DNA of 64,000 nucleotides from GCA-2697345 sp045565015. GTDB taxonomy: Bacteria; Pseudomonadota; Alphaproteobacteria; Rhodobacterales; Rhodobacteraceae. The notes under the pieces are model-generated. The model worked only from the letters and a program-made list of their open reading frames with translations. It did not search any database and was not told the origin of the DNA. Below are positions 19,601 through 27,362 of this stretch, piece after piece; position 1 is the stretch's first letter, and each line of letters begins with the position of its first letter. Location of the stretch: positions 1 to 64,000 of the forward strand of contig JBJLGD010000033.1 in NCBI GenBank assembly GCA_045565015.1, read 5' to 3'. The position numbers and the translations under genes are program-made.

Positions 19601-20072
19601 ACTGGAGAAGCTTACAAGAGAACCCAAAAAAACTTTTTATAAAACAGCAGCACTTTTGTTACCAGATATGGATAAAAATTCTTTAGAATACTTAGTGAGA
19701 AAAACTGACAGCATTCTTAATAACAAAAAATTTAGCTTTGTATTTTCAAAAAACTCTTTCTCAGAAGTAACCATAGCTGCTAAATTTGATTTTTTAAAAA
19801 ATCGTAGGGTAGTAGGGGTAGTTGATAGACTTATTATTTCTTCAAACAAAATATTAGCTGTAGATTTTAAATCAAACGCTATAGTTCCAAAAAATATTAG
19901 AGATGTACCTAACGGTATACTTGCCCAAATGGGAGCATATCAAGAAATTTTAAAAAAAATATATCCTAATGTAACTGTGCAGACAGCTATATTATGGACA
20001 CAAGAGGAGATTCTGATGAACCTTGAACCACAAGTTGTAAAAGAAAAATTTTTGAAAGCTTCTATGGCTTGA
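16683..20072 (+). CDS. addA: Double-strand break repair helicase-nuclease AddA
   Basis: A UvrD/Rep-type helicase with a C-terminal nuclease, 1129 residues. Visible are Walker A ANAGSGKTKVLTDR (about 24-37), CLTYTKAAANEM, Walker B ILIDESQD near 396, VGDKKQSIYSFQGADP, the motif MTIHGAKGLESPIV near 780, YVSMTRAE, and the nuclease GVVDRL...VDFKSN near 1045. Partner of AddB, with a 4-base overlap that supports equal production. Thioredoxin follows after 64 bases. Confidence 0.94.
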   Translation: MTDSAATNNQILASNPEASTWLSANAGSGKTKVLTDRVARLLLNGVLPQKVLCLTYTKAAANEMQNRLFSRLGSWSMMPDILLRNNLLSLGISHEEIDLTYLSNSRKLFAQAIETPGGIKIQTIHSFCSSMLRRFPVEAGVSPSFEEIDSRRAAALRAEVTEIIATKYPNVFNELIQFLNETDIDNLLLEILQHQKSFHKVFKKENLKKLLQIPKSLNKISDTVEIIFPSNINAIENLSTLLKVSVEQLKNQSKTMQDISTRISKIDPLDPKLSDLDILFECFLRKHQKKYLPYKKQLIPTKEGKVALGSHLPDFEVLMDRVANARDMQLRILLLERSSILSKFSQYFLSIIESEKDKRGWLDFDDLIYKTVKLLENPAFASYVLYQLDGGIDHILIDESQDNSSDQWDVIRLLSEDFISGESAKSEVNQTIFAVGDKKQSIYSFQGADPVYFDKMRDYFSKALGTVNKKFQSLNLSHSFRSSKVILDFVDFTFSAEILDNNVRQNSHIAYNKNLPGRVDIWDWIKGEPDEHNTQWFDPVDLVGKQHHSVRLANKVAKEIQHQINFGQISPIEPKTGEVFVRRIQPGDFIILVQTRSKIFYEIIRACKELDLPIAGTDRLDLVSEIAVKDLLSLLSYLLTPEDDLSLAEVLRSPLCNVSESNLFKLAHNRGDKFLYEKLYENRATFQSICEMLDDLQNMVDYMRPYEIIERTLTFHQGRKKLVARLGLEIEEVLDVFLDQALEYEHSQVASLTGFLSWVSGGAETIKRSLHASSNKIRIMTIHGAKGLESPIVILPDTGTKKNAIRDEIINFSGYPLWKSRSQERSIQEQAQINNIKEQQELERLRLLYVSMTRAESWLIICGSGNQNPTDGGSWYHLVQNGLQNTTFTSTKIDNGCRFDYLSWPPELQQIRDDLEEKSIGVPDWLSSPVPLQIEEEVVLTPSQLGDRKSITSFFSKADSNNATAEGTAIHLLLEKLTREPKKTFYKTAALLLPDMDKNSLEYLVRKTDSILNNKKFSFVFSKNSFSEVTIAAKFDFLKNRRVVGVVDRLIISSNKILAVDFKSNAIVPKNIRDVPNGILAQMGAYQEILKKIYPNVTVQTAILWTQEEILMNLEPQVVKEKFLKASMA

Positions 20073-20136
20073 CCTTTAATACAACTCTAAATAGCTTTAA
20101 GTGTGAAACATATAAAATTAGTTAAAGGAAGAGAAT

Positions 20137-20457
20137 ATGCCAACAACACACGTCACAGATGAAACCTTTGATTCAGAAGTCCGTCAATCCGAGTTACCAG
20201 TCATAGTCGATTTTTGGGCAGAATGGTGCGGACCCTGCAAACAAATAGGACCAGCACTAGAAGAACTTTCTGACGAATATACTGGAAAAGTCAAAATAGT
20301 GAAAGTGAATGTAGATGATAACCCACAGTCACCCGCGCAGATGGGTGTTAGGGGAATTCCGGCACTTTTTATGTTCAAGAATGGTGAAATAGTCTCAAAT
20401 AAAGTAGGGGCAGCTCCCAAAGCATCCTTAAAAAGTTGGATTGATGAAGAGGTTTAA
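20137..20457 (+). CDS. trxA: Thioredoxin
   Basis: This 106-residue thioredoxin has the active site WCGPCK at residues 30-35, the cis-proline segment GIPALFMFKNGE and an otherwise standard fold, with no signal peptide, so it is cytoplasmic. It is a general disulfide reductase that also feeds peroxiredoxins and ribonucleotide reductase. AAAGGAAGAG precedes the ATG. Location after addA is the common alphaproteobacterial order. The convergent GntR gene ends 3 bases beyond its stop. Confidence 0.96.
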   Translation: MPTTHVTDETFDSEVRQSELPVIVDFWAEWCGPCKQIGPALEELSDEYTGKVKIVKVNVDDNPQSPAQMGVRGIPALFMFKNGEIVSNKVGAAPKASLKSWIDEEV

Positions 20458-20460
20458 ATA

Positions 20461-21126
20461 TTAACTAATAAATTTTAATATATGATTTAAACTAATTTCA
20501 TAATGCTCTTTTAATAAATGTTTTGAAAGTTCTATATCTTTTCCTAGAATTGCATCAAAAATGTTTTTGTGTTCTTCAAAGTCATCTCTTGGGAGATCTG
20601 GGTTTTCTGTGCCAATCAACGTTACATACTTAGTTCTGTGGCTTTGTAACTCTATACAAAATTTATTTAGCCAAGGTAGGCCACTATTTTTAACTAGATT
20701 TGTATGGAAATCATTATGGTATTTAATCCAGTCATTATTAATTTTCTTTGTGTTTTCAATGGCAATTGTTCTACTAGTTCTTTTTAGACGATGAAAACCC
20801 AGTACTAAATCTTCTTCCCAATCAAAAGTATAATTTTTTATTGAAAGCTCTATAGCAATAGACTCTATCAGAATAGTAGTTTCGATTAATGACTTCAGTT
20901 CACTTTTAGACAATTGAGAGACAGTGAACCCTGTTTGACCGACATGAGAGACTAACTCCTCTGATTCTAGTTTACTCAATGCCTCTCTAATTGGTATCAC
21001 ACCAATATTATAATCTTCGCTCAGATCCTTTACCTTAAGTTTATATCTTGGTGGAAATTTTGAAGTTAAAATATCTTGATGGATTTTACTATATGCGGTC
21101 ACAGACTGTAACTTTGATCCTGTCAT
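20461..21126 (-). CDS. GntR-family transcriptional regulator, FCD (FadR) subfamily
   Basis: This 221-residue protein has an N-terminal winged helix-turn-helix (residues 7-72; LKVKDLSEDYNIGVIPIREA with the GntR PIREALSKLESEELV pattern) and an all-helical FCD ligand domain in which HNDFH and the C-terminal EEHKN/KEHYE histidines could bind a metal, as in other FCD proteins. Such regulators usually control catabolism of an organic acid or amino acid; no matching catabolic operon adjoins it. It is transcribed away from a 229-base spacer shared with the PBP gene. The target is unknown. Confidence 0.85.
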   Translation of the reverse strand: MTGSKLQSVTAYSKIHQDILTSKFPPRYKLKVKDLSEDYNIGVIPIREALSKLESEELVSHVGQTGFTVSQLSKSELKSLIETTILIESIAIELSIKNYTFDWEEDLVLGFHRLKRTSRTIAIENTKKINNDWIKYHNDFHTNLVKNSGLPWLNKFCIELQSHRTKYVTLIGTENPDLPRDDFEEHKNIFDAILGKDIELSKHLLKEHYEISLNHILKFIS

Positions 21127-21355
21127 AAGAGCTTTCTTTGTATTGAGGATGAAACTATTTTTTAATAAAATATTAAAAAATAATCTTGGTTAATATATAA
21201 GCATGAATAAAAAAATTGGCAGTAACGTTATAAACTAGCTTTCCGTATAACTATTTTAACCCTTAAAAGTAAACCCAAAATATTAATTGATCTTAAAAAA
21301 TAATGTTTTTACAAATAGACAAAGACCCTTGTATTATAAATAAAAAGCGATCGAG
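21127..21355. other. AT-rich divergent spacer between gntR-type and PBP genes
   Basis: This 229-base non-coding stretch is the largest in the window. It is very AT-rich, contains no open frame with family features, no tRNA-like element and no strong hairpin. It presumably carries divergent promoters for the GntR-type regulator and the penicillin-binding protein; TATTATAAAT around 21333-21342 is a possible -10 region for the latter but I find no convincing -35. Confidence 0.4.
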
Positions 21356-23467
21356 ATGTTAAAAAAAAGAACGGCTATCTCCTCTAAAAAGAAAAAAAAT
21401 TCAGGCAAAAGGCGCCAAAAAAAATTAAAACATGTAAAAAACAAAAGGGTTTATTTTAAAAGGCTTTTATTTGTTCTTCTAACTCCTTTTTTTTGGTTAT
21501 TTAAAAGACTCTGGCCCCTCATATGGCGCCTTCTTGTTGTTTCCTTGCTAATTTCCAGTGGCATCGCAGCGTACATATACCTATCATTACCAAATTATAA
21601 AAACCTTGTTGATGGACGCTCTAGAGGTTCCGTAACCTTTTTAGATAAAAATGGAGATAATTTTGCTTGGCGTGGTGATCAGTTGGGCGAAATTATAACA
21701 AGCCAATCGATACCCTCGAGACTAAAACATGCAATTATCTCGACGGAGGATAAAAGGTTTTATAGGCATTTTGGTGTTTCACCTAGAGGTATATTAGGTG
21801 CAATCAAAACAAATTTATTAGCAGGAAGAAGCCCATTAAAAGGGCACGGTGGATCAACTATAACACAACAAACAGCTAAATTACTTTGTTTGGGAAAAGA
21901 ATTTGACTCGAAAAAGTGGAAAAGTGAGAGGGCTTATGAGGCTGAATGTAGAAGATCAACAAAAACTCGTAAAATAAAGGAAGCCTTTTTTGCTATAATA
22001 ATGGAGTTTAGATATACTAAAGATGAAATACTTTCTATCTATATGAATAGAGCATATTTGGGAGCTGGTACTCGAGGATTCCAAGCTGCTTCTCAGAGAT
22101 ACTTTGGTATATCATCAAGTAAGCTAAATATCTCTCAGGCAGCCATGTTGGCCGGATTATTAAAAGCGCCATCGACATATGCGCCAACCACTAACCTTCG
22201 AAAAGCTCAATCAAGAGCAGAGCTCGTTATAAATTTAATGTATGCTCAAAACTATATCACTACCAACGAAAAAAATGCAGCGTTGAACAAACCTGCAGTT
22301 CCTTCAAGTAAGTTTGGTTCTCAGAACAGTGGTTATTTTATAGATTGGGTTATGAATACAATTCCATCGTTTTTGACCAGAAAAACAATGGAAGATGTCA
22401 TCATTAGGACTACTTATGACAGTTTAATACAAAAAAAGGCAGAAGATGCTTTAGAAAGAGTGCTTGAAAAAAATCTTCGCAAAGGCTCTCTAGCAGAAGT
22501 TGCAGTTGTAATACTATCTCCTAATGGCGCTGTTAGAGGAATGATTGGCGGGCGGAAGAAAAACCGAGTTGGATCTTTCAACAGAGCCGTCCAAGCAAAA
22601 CGACAAACTGGATCGATCTTTAAGCCATTTGTATACGCGACAGCATTGGAAAATGGATATCAATATAATTCTATTCTAGAAGACTCACCAATAACAATAT
22701 CTCTATCTGATTCAGAAAGTTGGTCTCCGAAAAACTATTCTAGAGATTATATTGGGAAAACAACATTAACTGACTCTATGCGCTTATCAATTAATACAAT
22801 ACCAGTAAAATTATCTGAGAATATTGGGCGAGAGAAGGTTATTAGTACTGCAAACAAGTTAGGTCTATATAATAATCTTAAAAATACCCCCGCTGTCTCT
22901 CTCGGGACATCTGAACATACATTATTAGAAGTTACAGGAGCCTATGCAAGTATCCTGAACAGCGGAAATTATATAAAACCATACGGAATAAAAGAGCTCA
23001 GATTAAAAGATAGCGGTGAGCCACTAATGAGAAAAAGTCCGAAACTAGAAGAAAAAATACTGACACAAGAAACATCTGAGCAATTGATTTATATGATGTA
23101 CCGCACAATTCAAGATGGAACCGGGATACGAGCAAAGATTTCTAATTTAGAGGCTGCTGGAAAAACTGGTACAACACAGGATCAACGTGACGCATGGTTT
23201 ATAGGATTCACCTCAAATTATATCGTTGGGGTTTGGCTTGGAAATGATTATAATAAACCTTTGATAGGCATAACTGGTGGCGGACTTCCCGCAGAAATTT
23301 GGAAAGAAATCATCCTTAATATAACTAAAAGCTCGTTAAGGGGACCGCTCCCCATGATAAGGCCAGAGCATCAACCGAGTGTAAAAAATGGTGTTTATTC
23401 AGAACGTGATATTAAGAAGAACTTTAATATTTTTAGGTCTCTAAAAAATTTATTGAGCAGACAATAA
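21356..23467 (+). CDS. Class A penicillin-binding protein (transglycosylase/transpeptidase), PBP1-type
   Basis: A bifunctional peptidoglycan synthase of 703 residues anchored in the inner membrane. It has a very Lys/Arg-rich cytoplasmic N-terminus (1-35), a membrane helix at about 55-76, and a GT51 domain with the catalytic Glu in STEDKRFYRHFG (129-140) and GGSTITQQTAK (165-175). The transpeptidase domain has the active Ser420 in TGSIFKPF, a SINT motif near 480 and KTGTT near 602. It polymerises and cross-links glycan strands. The ATG follows GATCGAG; the convergent mlaC-like gene ends 5 bases after its stop. Confidence 0.94.
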   Translation: MLKKRTAISSKKKKNSGKRRQKKLKHVKNKRVYFKRLLFVLLTPFFWLFKRLWPLIWRLLVVSLLISSGIAAYIYLSLPNYKNLVDGRSRGSVTFLDKNGDNFAWRGDQLGEIITSQSIPSRLKHAIISTEDKRFYRHFGVSPRGILGAIKTNLLAGRSPLKGHGGSTITQQTAKLLCLGKEFDSKKWKSERAYEAECRRSTKTRKIKEAFFAIIMEFRYTKDEILSIYMNRAYLGAGTRGFQAASQRYFGISSSKLNISQAAMLAGLLKAPSTYAPTTNLRKAQSRAELVINLMYAQNYITTNEKNAALNKPAVPSSKFGSQNSGYFIDWVMNTIPSFLTRKTMEDVIIRTTYDSLIQKKAEDALERVLEKNLRKGSLAEVAVVILSPNGAVRGMIGGRKKNRVGSFNRAVQAKRQTGSIFKPFVYATALENGYQYNSILEDSPITISLSDSESWSPKNYSRDYIGKTTLTDSMRLSINTIPVKLSENIGREKVISTANKLGLYNNLKNTPAVSLGTSEHTLLEVTGAYASILNSGNYIKPYGIKELRLKDSGEPLMRKSPKLEEKILTQETSEQLIYMMYRTIQDGTGIRAKISNLEAAGKTGTTQDQRDAWFIGFTSNYIVGVWLGNDYNKPLIGITGGGLPAEIWKEIILNITKSSLRGPLPMIRPEHQPSVKNGVYSERDIKKNFNIFRSLKNLLSRQ

Positions 23468-23472
23468 CTAAC

Positions 23473-24096
23473 TTAATGGTACAATTTTCTTAGATCACTA
23501 CTAAGTAAATCGATATCACCGTTTCTATTTTCTAACATTACTCCAATTTCAGTTCGTTCTGAAGAGAGCAAATTTATACCGTCGATTATTATGTTAAAAA
23601 TTTTAATTTCTCCACTACGATCCGAAACCAACCACACAACCTCAAAAGGCGCCCAATCTATAAGCCTAATACGAGTTTTAACTTCTACAATTGATCGAAC
23701 GGCCCTAGAGCTTAATATTGAAATCTCTCCATCCCTAAGTTCACGAAAACGCCTAGCATATTTTTTTAGAAAGTATATTTGAAAAGCAATTTTAAAATTA
23801 TCCAACTGGACTTCCGAAGCTCTTCGTCGTGCTGGTCCAAGAGAAGTAAGTGACATTATATCGGTATCAGCATATTTTTTAAAAATTTCTTCAAGCTCTA
23901 TAATTACTTTCTCTTCACTCGCGCCTGATGAAATAACAGTATTAACCTTTTCGGATATATTTCTTATCAAACCTTCAGCTGATAACCTTTCAAGAGAATA
24001 CGAGGTACTTACTAATCCAAGATAATAGACAATCAGAATAATAAATAGGGTTGCAGCACGCCAAAGACCTATGTTTTTTTTATAAGTAAAACTCAT
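23473..24096 (-). CDS. mlaC: MlaC-like phospholipid-binding periplasmic protein (Ttg2D family)
   Basis: This 207-residue exported protein of the MlaC/toluene-tolerance Ttg2D family has a hydrophobic N-terminal segment (12-33) acting as signal or anchor, then the family pattern LGPARRRAS, FKIAFQIYFLKKYARRF and a beta-rich C-terminal part ending FNIIIDGINLL. MlaC ferries phospholipids between the outer-membrane MlaA and the inner-membrane MlaFEDB complex, which is not in this window. The gene overlaps mlaA by 4 bases (ATGA), so the two are coupled. Confidence 0.87.
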   Translation of the reverse strand: MSFTYKKNIGLWRAATLFIILIVYYLGLVSTSYSLERLSAEGLIRNISEKVNTVISSGASEEKVIIELEEIFKKYADTDIMSLTSLGPARRRASEVQLDNFKIAFQIYFLKKYARRFRELRDGEISILSSRAVRSIVEVKTRIRLIDWAPFEVVWLVSDRSGEIKIFNIIIDGINLLSSERTEIGVMLENRNGDIDLLSSDLRKLYH

Positions 24097-24836
24097 TTAT
24101 CGTAGACATCGTTATATGGATCAATATATTCCTTTTCACCGGTTTTACGAAGAAATTCTCGTCGCTGCTGAAGGTACAGAAGTCTGGCCTGAGCATAACT
24201 ATCTTCACTATCGTACATAATTGAGTCAACAACCTCTGAGAACCGTCCCCGCTGGTCAACGGCCTTTAAAGTTCCTGCTAGCATTGCCCCTTGTCGTTCT
24301 GAGTTTGTACCAAAAACACCTATAGGGTTAGTTGCTAAATCTACTGCTCTACCAAGGGTGTGTCTTATAGTGCTTGGGCCAAGTAAGGGAAGCTCGATAT
24401 AGGGACCTTCACCGACTCCCCAAACATGCAAGGTTTCTCCAAAATCTGAATATTTTTCAGGTAAACCCAGATTGCTAGCTGGATCGAAAATACCTCCAAT
24501 ACCGATTGTTGTATTCACAACTAATCGCGCCGAGTTCGAACTTGCATCCAGTAGTTTTAATTGGATGATATCATTGAAAATCATTCCAGGCACTTTTAGG
24601 TTAGATGCAAAATTACTAACTCCTGCCCTAACTGGTTTTGGTATAATCTGATATACTTGGGAAGCAGGGCGTAAGGCTATCCTGTCCAAACCTCGGTTTG
24701 CGACATGGATTTTACGATTAAAAGACTCTCCTGGATCATCTATGACTTCCTTTATGGGCGCTGAACCACAAGATGTGATAATCGTTATAAAAATCAGACA
24801 AAGGCTTGTTTTAAATAGCTTGGATTTAGCAGACAT
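24093..24836 (-). CDS. mlaA: MlaA (VacJ) outer-membrane lipoprotein
   Basis: This 247-residue lipoprotein has a signal peptide ending in a lipobox (TIITSC, Cys near residue 23). The MlaA family regions are DPGESFNRKIHVANRGLD, VSNFASNLKVPGMIFND, RLVVNTTIGIGGIFDPAS, FGETLHVWGVGEGPYIELPL and GRAVDLATNPIG. MlaA extracts misplaced phospholipids from the outer leaflet of the outer membrane and hands them to MlaC. It is first in a two-gene unit with mlaC. Confidence 0.95.
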   Translation of the reverse strand: MSAKSKLFKTSLCLIFITIITSCGSAPIKEVIDDPGESFNRKIHVANRGLDRIALRPASQVYQIIPKPVRAGVSNFASNLKVPGMIFNDIIQLKLLDASSNSARLVVNTTIGIGGIFDPASNLGLPEKYSDFGETLHVWGVGEGPYIELPLLGPSTIRHTLGRAVDLATNPIGVFGTNSERQGAMLAGTLKAVDQRGRFSEVVDSIMYDSEDSYAQARLLYLQQRREFLRKTGEKEYIDPYNDVYDK

Positions 24837-24936
24837 GAATATAACTCTAAATTAATTGGCAGTAGATATACAACGTATAACGTTTAATTATTAACCTCAA
24901 AAATAACTACACAAAATAAACAATTTTCATTTAAAT

Positions 24937-24949
24937 AAAAAAAAAAAAA
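24937..24949 (+). repeat. Poly-A tract of 13
   Basis: Thirteen consecutive A residues lie in the 202-base AT-rich spacer between mlaA and the RidA gene. This is the longest homopolymer I noticed. Its length should be treated as uncertain if the sequence comes from indel-prone reads. Nothing else recognisable is in the spacer apart from a short AACGT-ATA-ACGTT inverted repeat at 24872-24884. Confidence 0.85.
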
Positions 24950-25038
24950 TTAGTATCAAATTTACAATATTTATGATTTAATTTAAACACTCTAAAAGAA
25001 AGATTAACATCTTTCCATCATTGAAAAACGGAGTATAA

Positions 25039-25506
25039 ATGACAAAAAGTATAGACGATAGACTGCACGAATTGGGGATTATACTTCCAGATGCACCCTC
25101 ACCAGCTGCAAATTATGTTCCTACCGTAATTATTGGGGAAACCTTATATGTTTCGGGACAAATTTCCGCGGATGAGAATGGCTTAATCAAAGGAAAGTTG
25201 GGAAGTACACTTAGTCTTGAGGACGGTACTAAAGCGGCTAGAGCGTGCGCAATTAGTCTTCTTGCTCAGGTAAAAAAAGCTTGCCACGGGGATTTTGAAA
25301 ACCTCATACGAGTAATAAAATTAACAGGTTTTGTTAATTCTAATTCTGACTTTATTGATCAGCCAAAAGTGATCAATGGTGCGTCGGATTTACTGGTAAG
25401 TGTTTTTGGTGAAAAAGGCCATCATTCTAGGTCAGCTGTAAGTGCAGCTTCACTACCGCTTGGGGTCGCTGTGGAAATTGAAGGTATCTTCCAGGTAAAA
25501 TCATAG
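25039..25506 (+). CDS. RidA-family protein
   Basis: This 155-residue cytoplasmic protein of the RidA/YjgF/Rid superfamily starts at ATG 25039 with GGAG 7 bases upstream. It matches the longer alphaproteobacterial subgroup that begins with LGIILPDAPSPAANYVP and has ETLYVSGQIS, then VIKLTGFVNS and GHHSRSAVSAASLPLGVAVE. RidA itself deaminates reactive enamine/imine intermediates, but this subgroup lacks part of the RidA active-site context, so activity is unproven. It is followed by a COG3146 acetyltransferase, a common neighbour in the class. Confidence 0.88.
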   Translation: MTKSIDDRLHELGIILPDAPSPAANYVPTVIIGETLYVSGQISADENGLIKGKLGSTLSLEDGTKAARACAISLLAQVKKACHGDFENLIRVIKLTGFVNSNSDFIDQPKVINGASDLLVSVFGEKGHHSRSAVSAASLPLGVAVEIEGIFQVKS

Positions 25507-25600
25507 TTTGAAAAAGTCTCTTATTATACTCAAAGTACTAGAGCTCAAACAAAATCAACGTATCTAATAAAATACTGCAAAGTTGAGAGCTAAGCATTTA

Positions 25601-26770
25601 ATGAGCAAGCATGATATAAAAATAATTTTTTTAAAAAGTATTAATGAGATACGTGATGAGGACTGGGACACCTGTGCTAACTCAAAAGATTTAGGTCTTA
25701 AACCGATAGATATTTTCTCTACGCATCGTTTTCTTCTCGCACTGGAAGCCTCAAACTCAGTTGGCAAAAATTCTGGATGGATCCCACATTATATAATCAT
25801 AAAAAATTTTGAAGAAGTAATAGCAGTAGCTCCCCTGTATCTAAAGCTTCATTCTCAAGGTGAATATATTTTTGATCATAATTGGGCAAACGCATATGAA
25901 AGAGCTGGAGGCCAATATTACCCAAAATTACAAATTTCAATACCATTTACCCCTGCTACTGGCCAACGACTGTTAACTAAACCAGGTTGGGAAAATATTG
26001 GTGGTAACGCTATATTGAAAGGTTGCATCCAATTAGCTAAAAACAACAACTTATCATCTATCCACATAACTTTTTGCAATGACAAAGATATAAAAATAGG
26101 AACTAAAAAAGATTTTCTTTATCGCAAAAGTCAACAATTTCATTGGAAAAATAATTCTTATAAGTCATTTGAAAGCTTTACGGCATCCCTATCTTCGCGA
26201 AAGCGTAAAAACATTAGAAAAGAACGCGAAATAGCAAACAGCTTTGGTGGTAACATTCATCTATTACGAGGTAATGAAATAGAGGAAAAGCACTGGGAGG
26301 CATTCTGGTTGTTCTACCAAGATACAGGTATAAAAAAATGGGGGACACCTTATTTAACACGGGATTTTTTCAAACAACTTCATAAAAACCTTCGAGATGA
26401 TATTTTATTAATATTAGCTGAAATTGATGGTAAGTTTGTTGCCGGTGCTTTAAATTTTATAGGTAGAGAAACTCTGTTTGGACGGTATTGGGGATGTATA
26501 GAAGATTTTCCATGCTTACATTTCGAACTCTGCTATTACAGGGCAATAGAATTTGCTATTTCAAACAATCTAAAAACTGTTGAGGCAGGTGCTCAAGGTA
26601 GTCATAAGTTAGCCAGAGGGTACCTGCCAATAACTACTGAGTCTCTTCATTGGATAAATAATAAACATTTTCGAGATGCGATATCAAACTATCTTGTCGA
26701 AGAAAGGAGTGCTGTAGAAAACGGTAATGAAGTACTTCTTAATTATGCACCCTACAAAAGTGCCTCTTAA
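25601..26770 (+). CDS. GNAT-like N-acyltransferase, COG3146 (DUF482/FemAB-type)
   Basis: About 389 residues from the ATG at 25601; a TTG at 25583 is an alternative. The COG3146 signatures are visible: YYPKLQISIPFTPATGQRLL near 115, SLSSRKRKNIRKER near 205, and VEAGAQGSHKLARGYLPITT near 340. The family resembles FemAB peptidyltransferases and is often labelled as peptidoglycan-related, but its substrate is not established. Neighbouring cell-envelope genes fit that label loosely. Confidence 0.85.
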   Translation: MSKHDIKIIFLKSINEIRDEDWDTCANSKDLGLKPIDIFSTHRFLLALEASNSVGKNSGWIPHYIIIKNFEEVIAVAPLYLKLHSQGEYIFDHNWANAYERAGGQYYPKLQISIPFTPATGQRLLTKPGWENIGGNAILKGCIQLAKNNNLSSIHITFCNDKDIKIGTKKDFLYRKSQQFHWKNNSYKSFESFTASLSSRKRKNIRKEREIANSFGGNIHLLRGNEIEEKHWEAFWLFYQDTGIKKWGTPYLTRDFFKQLHKNLRDDILLILAEIDGKFVAGALNFIGRETLFGRYWGCIEDFPCLHFELCYYRAIEFAISNNLKTVEAGAQGSHKLARGYLPITTESLHWINNKHFRDAISNYLVEERSAVENGNEVLLNYAPYKSAS

Positions 26771-26785
26771 TATTTATATCAAGTG

Positions 26786-27283
26786 CTAAAGTTCTTTAAT
26801 TGACCTCAAAAGAACTTCACCAGCAGAAGTTATACATTCCCCACGAGACTGCTCCTCATTAAAAATAATAATTTTTCCATTTATGGCAAATAATGAGTAT
26901 CGCTTTGATCTGTTAATTAGACCAACACCCGGGGCATTAAAGTCCATTCCTAACATAGAAGTGAATTTTGCTTCGGCATCTCCTAGCATTATAATTCCTG
27001 CGTCAGTTGCCCCTGTAACTTCGCCCCAAGCTTTAAGTACGTGTGGGTCATTAACCGAAATACAAATTATTGTATCTACACCGTTTTTCTTGAGATCATT
27101 CTTTGTTCTAATAAAACTCGGTACATGTGCTGAATGGCACGTAGGTGTGAAAGCGCCCGGCACACCAAAGATTACTACTTTTTTAGAATCCACAAATCTA
27201 CTAAGTGAAACTTTTTCAATTCCATTCTGTCCAAACCAAACAAAGTCTGAATTTGGAAGCATTTCATCTACAGCTATAACCAT
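26786..27283 (-). CDS. Peroxiredoxin, Prx5-like
   Basis: This 165-residue thiol peroxidase of the Prx5/AhpE-like redoxin group has the peroxidatic cysteine in PGAFTPTCHSAHVP (about residues 41-54). Prx5 features continue with CISVNDPHVLKAWGE and LGDAEAKFTSMLGMD. It reduces peroxides using thioredoxin or glutathione as donor; the trxA product is a possible partner. It diverges from the flavoprotein gene with 79 bases between them. Confidence 0.93.
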   Translation of the reverse strand: MVIAVDEMLPNSDFVWFGQNGIEKVSLSRFVDSKKVVIFGVPGAFTPTCHSAHVPSFIRTKNDLKKNGVDTIICISVNDPHVLKAWGEVTGATDAGIIMLGDAEAKFTSMLGMDFNAPGVGLINRSKRYSLFAINGKIIIFNEEQSRGECITSAGEVLLRSIKEL

Positions 27284-27362
27284 TCCAACTTCCTTATTTA
27301 AATAGAATTATAAACTCTGTATACGTATCTCTTAAAAGGCTGAGCATCAACAGGAGAAAATT

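Noticed and set aside
24872..24884. AACGT-ATA-ACGTT inverted repeat upstream of mlaA
   Set aside because: Five-base arms in AT-rich DNA are expected by chance; no second copy noticed.
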